NCBI RefSeq assembly: GCF_002379085.1
Contig: NZ_NBZW01000008.1
Span: 62,001-126,000 of the forward strand
Length of the DNA stretch: 64,000 nt
Direction of reading: 5' to 3'
Source: Polaromonas sp. AET17H-212
Lineage (GTDB): Bacteria > Pseudomonadota > Gammaproteobacteria > Burkholderiales > Burkholderiaceae_C
This document shows, in pieces, positions 7,563 through 15,345 of this stretch (position 1 is the stretch's first letter; the number at the start of each line of letters is the position of its first letter). The notes beneath the pieces were generated by a model. The model made no database searches, was not told the DNA's origin, and saw only the letters and a program-made list of their open reading frames with translations. The position numbers and the translations under genes were made by a program.

Positions 7563-8543
7563 ATGTACCCCTTCACCTCTCTTCTTCGTACCCTCGCCGC
7601 TGCCCTGCTCCTGACCGCTGGCCTGGCCCACGCCGCCGACAAGGTGGTGGTGGCCGGCTGGAGCCAGCCCATCACCGAGATCACCAACCTGCTGGTCGAG
7701 GAGGACAAAGGTTTCTTCAAGGCGCGCGGCATCGAGCTCGGCTACGTGCCGGGCGCGGGCGGCGGCGACGCGATCCGCAACATGCTGACCGGCCAGGCCA
7801 CGGTGGCTTTCACCGACCCCGGTTCCTTCTTCGCCGCGCTCGACAAGGGCGAAAAGCTGCGTGCGATCTACGACATCTACCCGCAGAACGTCTTCAACGT
7901 GGTCGCGCTCAAATCCAGCGGCATCACCCGGCCGTCTGACCTCAAGGGCAAGAAGATCGGCGTCTACAGCCTGTCCAGCGGCACCCGGCAAAACCTGCTG
8001 GTGCTGCTGCAGCAGGCCGGGCTGACCGAGGCCGACGTGACCATCGTCGTCACCGGCCTGCTCAACTTCGCGCCGCTGATGCAGGGCCAGGTCGATGCGA
8101 CCGCTGCGACCGACACCGGCCTGCTGGTCGGCCGCTCGAAAGGCTTGGCCGATGTCAACGTGATGGCGGTGCGCGACCACCTGAACATTTCCAGCGACCT
8201 GTTTGTGGTGACCGAAGCCACTTACCAGACGAAGAAGGACGTGCTCAAGCGCTTTCTCGCCGGCTACCGCGACAGCATGGCCTGGATGATGGCCAACCCG
8301 GACGAAGCCGCCGCGCTGGCCGTCAAACGCGCCATCGACGGCAAGAACCCGGCGATGAACCGCGAGATCATCAACCTGCGCAACGCCGCCAGCGTTTCAG
8401 CCGTCACGCAGGCGCGCGGCCTGGGCGCGCTCGACATGGCCATGTTCCAGAAAGCCGCCGACAGCTACAAAAAACTCGGCATGATCCAGCGCGAGATCAA
8501 GGCCTCGGACGTGGTCATGCAGGACCTGCTGCCGGCAAAGTAA
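7563..8543 (+). CDS. NMT1/THI5-like periplasmic binding protein
   Basis: 326-aa solute-binding protein with a signal peptide (1-24, cleavage after AHA) and the NMT1/THI5/SsuA fold: a start WSQPITEITNLLVEEDKGFF, then GGGDAIRNMLTGQATVAFTDPG, and PSDLKGKKIGVYSLSSGT near the middle. In other bacteria such proteins (ThiY) bind the pyrimidine part of thiamin or breakdown products. Its ligand here is unknown; the riboswitch favours a thiamin-related one. Last transport gene of the operon, 1 bp after the permease. Confidence 0.85.
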   Translation: MYPFTSLLRTLAAALLLTAGLAHAADKVVVAGWSQPITEITNLLVEEDKGFFKARGIELGYVPGAGGGDAIRNMLTGQATVAFTDPGSFFAALDKGEKLRAIYDIYPQNVFNVVALKSSGITRPSDLKGKKIGVYSLSSGTRQNLLVLLQQAGLTEADVTIVVTGLLNFAPLMQGQVDATAATDTGLLVGRSKGLADVNVMAVRDHLNISSDLFVVTEATYQTKKDVLKRFLAGYRDSMAWMMANPDEAAALAVKRAIDGKNPAMNREIINLRNAASVSAVTQARGLGALDMAMFQKAADSYKKLGMIQREIKASDVVMQDLLPAK

Positions 8544-8562
8544 GAAGTAAGAAGGAGTGGCC

Positions 8563-9330
8563 ATGAAGTTCAAGGGCAAGGTGGTGCTGGTCACCGGCGC
8601 CGGGCGCGGCATAGGCGCGGCGATTGCGCGCGGCTTCGCGCGCGAGGGCGCGGCGGTGGTCATCAACTACCTGCAGGACGCTGCCTCGGCCGAAGCCGTC
8701 GCGAATGAATGCAAGGCACTGGGTGGCGACGGCTGGGCGCTGCAGGCCGATGTCAGTTCGCAGCCTGCCGTCCATACGATGGTTGCCCAGGTGCTGGCCG
8801 AGATGGGCCGCATCGACGTGCTGGTCAACAACGCCTTTGCGTCCTACAGTTTCGACCCCGAGCAGCGCAAGCTGTTCTGGGAGCTGGACTGGGCCGACTA
8901 CCAGCGCCAGATTGACGGCGCGGTGCGCGCCACCTTCAACGTCTGCCAGGCCGTGCTGCCGCATTTCAAGCAGCGCAGCCAGGGTGCCATCGTCAACCTC
9001 GCCAGCGACCTGGTCGAGCGCCCCAGCGTGCCCTACCACGACTACAGCACGGCCAAGTCCGCCCTGGTCGGCTTCAGCCGCAACCTCGCGGCTGAACTGG
9101 GTCCGCTGGGCATACGCGTCAACTGTGTGGCGCCCGGCCTGGTCTACCCGACGGCCGCCAGCCGGCAGACGAAAGAAGAAGTCCGCGACCTGCTGACCGC
9201 CCAGACCCCGCTGCGCCGCATCGCCACCCCCGACGACGTGGCCGGTCCGGTGCTGTTCCTGGCCTCCGACTGGAGCGGCTTCATGACCGGACAGACCCTG
9301 TTTGTGGATGGCGGGCTGGTGATGCGCTGA
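8563..9330 (+). CDS. Short-chain dehydrogenase/reductase (FabG-like), end of riboswitch operon
   Basis: 255-aa classical SDR. NAD(P)-binding TGAGRGIG (11-18), NNA (89-91), the catalytic Ser148, Tyr161 and Lys165 (YSTAK) and the C-terminal GQTLFVDGG are intact. RBS GGAG (8554-8557) precedes ATG 8563; GTG 8557 is a weaker alternative. It is 19 bp after the binding protein and so belongs to the TPP-controlled operon. A plausible role is reducing the aldehyde made by the LuxE/LuxC pair to an alcohol, but SDR specificity cannot be read from sequence. Confidence 0.85.
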   Translation: MKFKGKVVLVTGAGRGIGAAIARGFAREGAAVVINYLQDAASAEAVANECKALGGDGWALQADVSSQPAVHTMVAQVLAEMGRIDVLVNNAFASYSFDPEQRKLFWELDWADYQRQIDGAVRATFNVCQAVLPHFKQRSQGAIVNLASDLVERPSVPYHDYSTAKSALVGFSRNLAAELGPLGIRVNCVAPGLVYPTAASRQTKEEVRDLLTAQTPLRRIATPDDVAGPVLFLASDWSGFMTGQTLFVDGGLVMR

Positions 9331-9384
9331 TTGGCCGAAGTTTCAAGACTTTTGGGCCTCCAGCCCATGTCTTTCTTGCGTGAG

Positions 9385-9404
9385 TAGCTATTAAAAATAT
9401 AGCA
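9385..9404. repeat. Short AT-rich palindromic element, copy 2
   Basis: TAGCTATTAAAAATATAGCA, preceded by TTTGGGCCTCCAGCCCATG (about 9349-9369), the longer form of the element. It lies between the SDR and the YidB-like gene. Confidence 0.6.
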
Positions 9405-9504
9405 ATTTTGAGGGCGCCATCCGCGCTGTGTTGGCGCTCCCGCCTACACATGCCAGCCGCTGCGACGCCTAAGCTCGAAATTTCCTTCGGCAAGAGAGTC
9501 CCAC

Positions 9505-10080
9505 ATGGCAAACAGTTTGATTGAACAGATACTGGCAGGCGTTTTGTCCCATGCCACACGCGGTCGCGGCCAGCCCGGTGCGGAGAGCCCATCGCTGGAC
9601 GGGGGCGCCGGTGGCGGCCTGGGTGACTTGCTGGGCGGAATGCTGGGCCGCGGTCGTGCGCCGGCGGGTGCCGCCACGGAACGCAACGCTCCGTTGGGCG
9701 GTGGCGGCGGCGCGCTGCTGGCCATGCTGTTGCCCCTGGCCATGCAGTGGGTGCAGCGCAATGGCGGCCTGGGCGCGGTGCTGGGCAAATTCCAGCAAAA
9801 AGGTTACAGCCAGCAGGCGGCGTCCTGGGTGTCGACGGGTGAAAACGAAGCCATGCCGCCGCAGGCCATCGACGACGTGGTGGGGCTGGGCGAACTGTCG
9901 CGCCTGTCGCAGCAGCTGGGCGTGCCGCAGCAGGAGGTGGCGGACGGCTTGGCGCAGATTCTCCCCGAGGTGGTGCACCAGCTGACGCCACAGGGCGAGG
10001 TGGCCGGCGACACCGACGCCGTGTTGACGGAGGGCATGTCGGAACTGCAGGCGCTGCTCGGCCGACTGGACGCTCGCTGA
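9505..10080 (+). CDS. YidB-like (DUF937) protein
   Basis: 191-aa protein of the YidB/DUF937 type, with no known biochemical function. N-terminal helix NSLIEQILAGVLSH, a glycine-rich segment (about 30-72, GGGLGDLLGGMLG and GGGGGALL), then a hydrophobic/helical AMLLPLAMQWVQRNGGLGAVL and a conserved C-terminal helical part. No signal peptide. Monocistronic, flanked on both sides by copies of the short palindromic element. Confidence 0.7.
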   Translation: MANSLIEQILAGVLSHATRGRGQPGAESPSLDGGAGGGLGDLLGGMLGRGRAPAGAATERNAPLGGGGGALLAMLLPLAMQWVQRNGGLGAVLGKFQQKGYSQQAASWVSTGENEAMPPQAIDDVVGLGELSRLSQQLGVPQQEVADGLAQILPEVVHQLTPQGEVAGDTDAVLTEGMSELQALLGRLDAR

Positions 10081-10168
10081 GTGTGCCTGGGCGTGGGGTG
10101 GTGATGCGGTGAGCCGCTTCGGCTGCATGCCTTTTTTTGCCCTAATCCCATAACTGGCAGGCGTGAGC

Positions 10169-10188
10169 AGCTATTTAAACAGGAGTAA
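10169..10188. repeat. Short AT-rich palindromic element, copy 3
   Basis: AGCTATTTAAACAGGAGTAA, preceded by GGCAGGCGTGAGC. It lies between the convergent YidB-like and Fic genes. The CAGGAG variant is shared with the copies at 47630 and 62297. Confidence 0.55.
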
Positions 10189-10220
10189 TAGGCTTCAGAT
10201 GCGGCTCCGCGAGAGCCTCC

Positions 10221-11390
10221 TCAAATTGGCTCCCCCCCTTCGTTCAGAATGTTCAGATAAGCGTCGTAAACAAAAATACGGTTGCGGCGTTGCCCGGTCA
10301 GTTCACGGGCAATGCCCAGGCTCACCAGGGCTTGCATGGACTTGGAGGCGGTGGGGAATGTCATGCCCGCTTCCTGACAGAGTTGTCTCAGACTGCAAAG
10401 AGGGCGGCTGCGCAGCGCCCCGAGTACGCGCTGCGCATTGGCCGCACCGCGCCCGATCACCTGGCTGCGCTGAATATCCTGCTGGAACAGCGCCGCCAGC
10501 CGCTGTGCGGTTTGCACCGCGCCAGTGGCAGTTTGTTCCACACCCTCCAGAAAAAAATCCACCCAGGCTTCCCAGTCGCCGTGGGTACGCACCCGATCCA
10601 GCAACTCGTAATAAGTGGCGCGGTGCTGCTTGAAATACAGGCTCAAGTAGAGCAGCGGCTGCGCAAGCAAGCCGCCGTCGTGCAGCAGCATCGCAATCAG
10701 CAGCCGGCCCAGGCGGCCGTTGCCGTCGAGAAAAGGGTGAATGGTTTCAAACTGCACATGCGCCAGAGCCGCTTTGAGCAACACCGGACTGGACTCGGTT
10801 TGTCCCTGGTCGTGGATAAAGTTTTCCAGCGCCGACATGCAGGGCTCGACCTGCTGGGGCGGCGCCGGCACAAAACGGGCGTTGCCGGGGCGGGTACCAC
10901 CAATCCAGTTCTGGCTACGGCGAAATTCTCCGGGTGCCTTGTCGCTGCCGCGCCCGCGTGCCATCAGGTGCTCATGCATTTCACGTAGAAGCCGGTTGCA
11001 CAGTGGAAAGCCTTCGCGCAAGCGAGTCATGCCGTGCTCCAGCGCTGCAATGTAATTGGATACCTCCACCACGTCGTCAAACGGCACGCCGGGCAACTCG
11101 TCCAGTTCAAACAGCAGGAGATCGGACAGCGACGATTGCGTGCCCTCGATCTGTGACGACAGCACCGCCTCCCGCCGGACATAGGCATAGAGAAAAAGCT
11201 GGGGATCGGGCAGCAACATGCTGACGCTGTCCAGCCGTCCGACCGCCAGCGTGGCGCGTTCCAGCAAGCTTTGGCGGGTGCCAGTTAAATGCAGCGGGGG
11301 AGCCGGGGGCAAAGGTGCAGGTACAAATGCCTGAACGGTTTCGCCGCCGGCTACGCTGGCGGTGTAAGTCCCTGTTGCGTTACGAAGCAT
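10221..11390 (-). CDS. Fic-domain AMP-transferase with inhibitory motif and winged helix
   Basis: 389-aa Fic protein. The catalytic motif HPFLDGNGRLGR (218-229) matches HPFxxGNGRxxR exactly, so AMPylation (or similar nucleotidyl transfer) activity is expected. An N-terminal SSQIEG (78-83) fits the (S/T)xxxE(G/N) inhibitory helix, making it a self-inhibited class II Fic. The C-terminal about 70 aa look like a winged helix (QLCQEAGMTFPTASKSMQAL), so DNA binding or autoregulation is possible. ATG 11390 chosen because AAGGAA sits 6 nt upstream; the frame extends to 11435. It lies next to a decayed restriction-modification gene. Confidence 0.88.
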   Translation of the reverse strand: MLRNATGTYTASVAGGETVQAFVPAPLPPAPPLHLTGTRQSLLERATLAVGRLDSVSMLLPDPQLFLYAYVRREAVLSSQIEGTQSSLSDLLLFELDELPGVPFDDVVEVSNYIAALEHGMTRLREGFPLCNRLLREMHEHLMARGRGSDKAPGEFRRSQNWIGGTRPGNARFVPAPPQQVEPCMSALENFIHDQGQTESSPVLLKAALAHVQFETIHPFLDGNGRLGRLLIAMLLHDGGLLAQPLLYLSLYFKQHRATYYELLDRVRTHGDWEAWVDFFLEGVEQTATGAVQTAQRLAALFQQDIQRSQVIGRGAANAQRVLGALRSRPLCSLRQLCQEAGMTFPTASKSMQALVSLGIARELTGQRRNRIFVYDAYLNILNEGGEPI

Positions 11391-11469
11391 GGCGTTTCCT
11401 TGAATAAGGATTGTATTTATTAAAGAAAATAGCATTATTATTTAATATGATGCCAAATGGAAGCTCCCC

Positions 11470-11800
11470 TGACTCTTAATTCCTGGCTTGGGCGCACGCC
11501 CGGGCCATTTTTTCGGTCCGGATGACCAGCGCTTTCGGGTTGCTGGTGGGGCCGATGCGGTAATCACAATCACGCCAGAGCGGTCCGACAGCTCGGGGCA
11601 AGGCAGGCCGTTGACGAAGGCAATACCTTTGGCTTCCCGCGCCCTGCCAGCTTCACCAAAGCGGTTGTCGGCGTAACGAAAAAAATCAGGCCTAGAACGG
11701 GTGTAAAAAATTCAGAAGGTTTGAGGCCGGTATTGGCCCATAACTGGTCGGCTGCGGCCTACAGGCGGTTTTCAACTGCCACGAGATTTGAAGCCGTGTC
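11470..11800 (-). pseudogene. Decayed 5' fragment of a type I restriction-modification methylase (hsdM)
   Basis: Read on the minus strand from about 11790, the frame gives VAVENRL, a TAG stop where the family has Trp, then AAADQLWANTGLKPSEFF and TPVLGLIF (11758 to about 11690), the recognisable HsdM N-terminus. At the run of seven T (near 11683) a frameshift is needed to continue as RYADNRFGEAG. Beyond that nothing matches the rest of HsdM, which is missing. So: nonsense codon, frameshift and 3' loss. No hsdS or hsdR is nearby. The rest of the gap 11391-12154 holds only a terminator and a short repeat. Confidence 0.65.
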
Positions 11801-11878
11801 GCCCCTGTGTGTCTGAATCGCTTGTATTCTGACGGAGCAAGTTAAGGGGCTGGAGTCGTTCCACATCTGTCTGCTGGA

Positions 11879-11909
11879 TCGACACATCGTCGCCATGTGT
11901 CGATTTTTT
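11879..11909 (+). terminator. Intrinsic terminator-like hairpin
   Basis: Perfect 9-bp stem TCGACACAT / ATGTGTCGA with a 7-nt loop followed by six T, plus strand. No intact plus-strand gene lies upstream for more than 1 kb, so it may be a relic of a lost gene. Confidence 0.6.
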
Positions 11910-12027
11910 CGGGTTTTATCGACATGACGCATACGGGATGGCCGCCCGCATTGGCCTGGGGGGGGGGGCGGAAGGGGCGGAATTTTAAGTGTTTTTGACA
12001 TCCAGCCCTTATTCCACGTGCACAAGC

Positions 12028-12046
12028 AGCTATCAAAAAAGTAGCT
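12028..12046. repeat. Short AT-rich palindromic element, copy 4
   Basis: AGCTATCAAAAAAGTAGCT, preceded by TCCAGCCCTTATTCCACGTG; about 110 bp upstream of tRNA-Arg. Confidence 0.65.
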
Positions 12047-12154
12047 ATTGGCGGCTGCCGGTTGATGGTCGGCAGGCGCCCGCCCCGGAAGGCTTGCGAT
12101 TCCCGCCGCGGCGTGGCCCGGCGGCACCGGCCCGCCTTGGTAAACTACGCGTCT

Positions 12155-12230
12155 GCCTTTGTAGCTCAGTGGATAGAGCGATCCCCTCCTAAGGGATAGG
12201 TCGCAGGTCCGATTCCTGCCAAGGGCACCA
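12155..12230 (+). tRNA. tRNA-Arg (anticodon CCT)
   Basis: Acceptor GCCTTTG pairs with CAAGGGC (one T-G pair), D-arm GCTCAGTGGATAGAGC, anticodon stem ATCCC/GGGAT around loop CTCCTAA (anticodon CCT, reading AGG), T-arm GCAGGTCCGATTCCTGC, discriminator A and encoded CCA. Confidence 0.95.
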
Positions 12231-12287
12231 TCTTTTTACGCTGTCGTGACGATCAGGTGCTGAACGGCTAGGCCGCTTCAGGCCGCG

Positions 12288-13505
12288 TCACTTGGACAGC
12301 AGGCGCATCGCCTCTTCCAGCCCCTTGATGGTTAGCGGGTACATGCGCTGGTTCACCAGCTGCTGGATCACACTGATGCTCTGACGGTACTGCCAGACGC
12401 CTTGCGGCTCGGGGTTGATCCAGACGAATTTCGGGAAGGCATTGGTCAGCCGCTGCATCCACTCGGCGCCGGCTTCCTCGTTGTTGTATTCGACGCTGCC
12501 GCCCGGCTGCAAAATTTCATAGGGGCTCATGGTCGCGTCGCCCACAAAGATCAGCTTGTAGTCCTTGTTGTACTTGCGGATGATGTCCCAGGTCGCGAAC
12601 TTCTCGCTGAAGCGGCGGCGGTTGTTCTTCCACATGAAGTCATAGACGCAGTTGTGGAAGTAATAAAACTCGATGTGCTTGAACTCGGTCTTGGTGGCCG
12701 AGAACAGTTCTTCGACGCGGCTGATGTGTTCGTCCATGGTGCCGCCCACGTCCATCAGCAGCAGCACCTTCACGTTATTGTGGCGCTCGGGCACCATCTT
12801 GATGTCCAGCCAGCCGGCGTTGGCCGCGGTGGAGCGGATGGTGTCGTCCAGGTCTAGCTCTTCCACATGGCCTTCACGTGCGAACTTGCGCAGGCGGCGC
12901 AGTGCCACCTTGATGTTGCGCGTGCCCAGCTCCTGGGTGTCGTCGTAGTCCTTGTAGGCGCGCTGGTCCCAGACTTTCACCGCGCTTTTGTTGCGGCTTT
13001 TCTCCTGGCCGATGCGAATGCCCTGCGGGTTGAAGCCGTTGGCGCCAAACGGCGAGGTGCCGCCCGTGCCTATCCATTTGCTGCCGCCTTCGTGGCGTTC
13101 CTTCTGTTCTTCAAAACGTTTTTTCAGCGTTTCCATGAGCTCGTCCCAGCCCATCTTCTCGATCTTGGCCTTGTCTTCGGGGCTGAGTTCGAGCTCCAGG
13201 TTCTTGCGCAGCCATTCCAGTGGAATGTCCTTGGTGAAGTCGGCAATCATCTCCACACCCTTGAAGTAGGCCGCAAAGGCGCGGTCGAACTTGTCGTAGT
13301 GTTTTTCGTCCTTCACCAGCACGGTGCGGCTCAGGTAATAGAAGTCGTCGATTTTGTACGCGCCTGCGCCGATCTCGCCGTCCTCCCCCTTGCCGCTGTT
13401 GGGCCCGACCACGCCGGCCTGCAGCGCCTCGAGCAGCATCAGGTATTCCTTGACCGAGACCGGCAGCTTGGCCGAACGCAGGGTGTAGAAGAAGTCGATC
13501 AACAT
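12288..13505 (-). CDS. VWA-domain protein (CoxE/YehP type), partner of MoxR ATPase
   Basis: 405-aa cytoplasmic protein with a C-terminal von Willebrand A domain; the MIDAS-like motif is DVGGTMD (in VLLLMDVGGTMDEH) instead of DxSxS. The N-terminus (MLIDFFYTLRSAKLPVSVKEYL) is typical of VWA proteins paired with MoxR ATPases. Such pairs act as chaperones inserting cofactors or assembling complexes; the client is unknown here. It is the last gene of a four-gene operon (MoxR, small membrane protein, GNAT, VWA), 13 bp after the GNAT gene, with RBS AAGGGAG 7 nt before its ATG. Confidence 0.85.
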   Translation of the reverse strand: MLIDFFYTLRSAKLPVSVKEYLMLLEALQAGVVGPNSGKGEDGEIGAGAYKIDDFYYLSRTVLVKDEKHYDKFDRAFAAYFKGVEMIADFTKDIPLEWLRKNLELELSPEDKAKIEKMGWDELMETLKKRFEEQKERHEGGSKWIGTGGTSPFGANGFNPQGIRIGQEKSRNKSAVKVWDQRAYKDYDDTQELGTRNIKVALRRLRKFAREGHVEELDLDDTIRSTAANAGWLDIKMVPERHNNVKVLLLMDVGGTMDEHISRVEELFSATKTEFKHIEFYYFHNCVYDFMWKNNRRRFSEKFATWDIIRKYNKDYKLIFVGDATMSPYEILQPGGSVEYNNEEAGAEWMQRLTNAFPKFVWINPEPQGVWQYRQSISVIQQLVNQRMYPLTIKGLEEAMRLLSK

Positions 13506-13518
13506 GGTCGGGCTCCCT

Positions 13519-14124
13519 TCATGGCTTCGATGGACGCGGCTTGTCCAGCAGGTAGAGGAGTTGCGCCTTCACTTCCGGCCACTCGCCGGCGCGCAGGCTG
13601 TACATCACCGTGTCGCGAATCGTGCCGTCGCGCCGCAAGGCGTGGCCGCGGATCACGCCGTCTTTTTGGGCGCCCAGGCGTTCGATGGCGCGTTGCGAGG
13701 CGAAGTTGAAATTGTCGGTGCGCCAGCCCACCACGTGGCAGCCCAGGGTCTCGAACGCGTGGGTGAGCATCAGCAGCTTGCAGGTGGTGTTGACGTGCGT
13801 GCGCTGGCAGCGCGCGGCGTACCAGGTGTAGCCAATCTCGACACGTTTCACGGCCGGCAAGATGTCGTGGTAACTGCTGCTGCCCAGCACGGTGCCGCTG
13901 GCGGCGTCGCGCACCGCAAAGGCAAAGCGGTGGCCGGCGTCGCGGGCCTGGAGCGCGTCCCCGATGTAGGCGTGGGTCTGGTCCGGTTCGGGCACCGAGG
14001 TCACGCGCAGCTTCCAGAGCTCGCCGTCGGCGGCCGCGGCGCGCAGGCCGGCTTCGTGATCCAGTGCCAGCGGCACCAGCTCCACGCCGCGCCCGGAAAG
14101 AATGACGGCTTGCACAAAACTCAT
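13519..14124 (-). CDS. GNAT-family N-acetyltransferase (RimJ/RimL-like)
   Basis: 201-aa acetyltransferase of the RimJ/RimL group: LVPLALDHEAGL, FAVRDAASGTVLGSSSY (beta strands), RVEIGYTWYAARCQRTHVNT as acetyl-CoA loop region, and FNFASQRAIERLGAQKDGVIR near the C-terminus. Probably acetylates a protein N-terminus or small amine. It starts inside the stop codon of the small membrane protein gene (ATGA) and is followed 13 bp later by the VWA gene, so it is embedded in the MoxR/VWA operon, which is unusual. Confidence 0.85.
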   Translation of the reverse strand: MSFVQAVILSGRGVELVPLALDHEAGLRAAAADGELWKLRVTSVPEPDQTHAYIGDALQARDAGHRFAFAVRDAASGTVLGSSSYHDILPAVKRVEIGYTWYAARCQRTHVNTTCKLLMLTHAFETLGCHVVGWRTDNFNFASQRAIERLGAQKDGVIRGHALRRDGTIRDTVMYSLRAGEWPEVKAQLLYLLDKPRPSKP

Positions 14125-14360
14125 GTGTCTTTGCCCTGTTTTTTGGCCTGCGCACGGCGCCAGCGCCGCGCGATCTGCAGCCCCAGACCACCGCCCAGGC
14201 CGACCAGCACGATGCCGCCTATGGCGCTGTTGCCGTAACCGGCGGCAAAAATGTCCAGGCCGAACAGCCGGCCCAGCCAGAAGCCGAGCAGCGCGCCGCC
14301 GACAAACCCGACAGCGTCGGACAGGCCTTCGACCAGCAAGTTGCGGTTGTCGCTTGCCAT
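14121..14360 (-). CDS. Small glycine-rich membrane protein
   Basis: 79-aa protein with two hydrophobic glycine-rich segments (about 12-36 and 43-63) and a basic tail (RRWRRAQAKKQGK); probably an inner-membrane hairpin with the tail in the cytoplasm. Family not recognised. Starts at ATG 14360, 7 bp after the MoxR stop, and overlaps the GNAT start by 4 bp, so it is co-translated with its neighbours. Confidence 0.6.
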   Translation of the reverse strand: MASDNRNLLVEGLSDAVGFVGGALLGFWLGRLFGLDIFAAGYGNSAIGGIVLVGLGGGLGLQIARRWRRAQAKKQGKDT

Positions 14361-14367
14361 GGCTTGT

Positions 14368-15210
14368 CTAGCGGTTGTGGCGTTGCATGAACACCAGTTT
14401 TTCAAACAAGGTGACGTCCTGCTCGTTCTTGAGCAGCGCGCCCACCAGCGGCGGCACGGCGACCTTGTCTTCCTTGCTTTGCAGCGCTTCCAGCGGAATG
14501 TCTTCGGCGACCAGCAGCTTGAGCCAGTCCAGCAGTTCGCTGGTAGACGGCTTTTTCTTCAGGCCGGGCAGGTTGCGCACGTCGTAAAAGGTTTTCATGG
14601 CCGCGGCCAGCAGTTCTTTCTTGAGGCCGGGGAAGTGCACGTCGACGATCAGTTTCATCGTGTCGGCATCCGGGAACTTGATGTAGTGGAAAAAGCAGCG
14701 GCGCAAGAAGGCGTCGGGCAGTTCTTTTTCATTGTTCGAGGTGATGAAGACCAGCGGCCGGTGTTTGGCCTTGATCAACTCGCGTGTCTCGTAGCAGTAG
14801 AACTCCATGCGGTCGATCTCGCGCAGCAGGTCGTTCGGGAACTCGATGTCGGCCTTGTCGATCTCGTCGATCAGCAGCGCGACTGGCTCGTCGGCCGTGA
14901 AGGCCTGCCAGAGCACGCCCTTGATGATGTAGTTGTGGATGTCCTTGACCTTTTCGTCGCCGAGCTGCGAGTCGCGCAGGCGCGACACTGCGTCGTATTC
15001 ATACAGGCCCTGCTGCGCCTTGGTGGTGGACTTGATGTGCCACTGCAACAGCGGCAGTTGCAAGGCTTCGGCCACTTCCTCGGCCAGCATGGTCTTGCCG
15101 GTGCCGGGCTCGCCCTTGACCAGCAGGGGCTTTTTCAGGGTGGCGGAGGCGTTGACGGCGAGCATCAGGTCCTGGGTGGCGACGTAGTTTTTGGAGCCTT
15201 GGAATTTCAT
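14368..15210 (-). CDS. MoxR-family AAA+ ATPase
   Basis: 280-aa AAA+ ATPase. Walker A GEPGTGKT, Walker B LLIDEIDKAD, sensor-like FITSNNEKELPDAF and arginine-finger region are intact; length and MoxR features fit. Works with the VWA protein at 12288-13505 as a remodelling pair. First gene of its operon; there is no good Shine-Dalgarno before the ATG on the minus strand (the region reads CACCTCCTG). It is divergent from cytochrome c4. Confidence 0.9.
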   Translation of the reverse strand: MKFQGSKNYVATQDLMLAVNASATLKKPLLVKGEPGTGKTMLAEEVAEALQLPLLQWHIKSTTKAQQGLYEYDAVSRLRDSQLGDEKVKDIHNYIIKGVLWQAFTADEPVALLIDEIDKADIEFPNDLLREIDRMEFYCYETRELIKAKHRPLVFITSNNEKELPDAFLRRCFFHYIKFPDADTMKLIVDVHFPGLKKELLAAAMKTFYDVRNLPGLKKKPSTSELLDWLKLLVAEDIPLEALQSKEDKVAVPPLVGALLKNEQDVTLFEKLVFMQRHNR

Positions 15211-15345
15211 GATGGACAGGAGGTGTAAACGGGAAGAGGAGTGAATCTGCGTTGATTCAGCCGGGGCAGGACCGGGCCGCGGCAGGCATAGATATAATCA
15301 GCGGTTGTTTTTTATAACAAATTCTCTTCTGATTGTGCGCGCAAA

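Noticed and set aside
11488-11676. Plus-strand 62-codon frame as a gene.
   Set aside because: Opposite strand of the hsdM fragment; no RBS or recognisable sequence.
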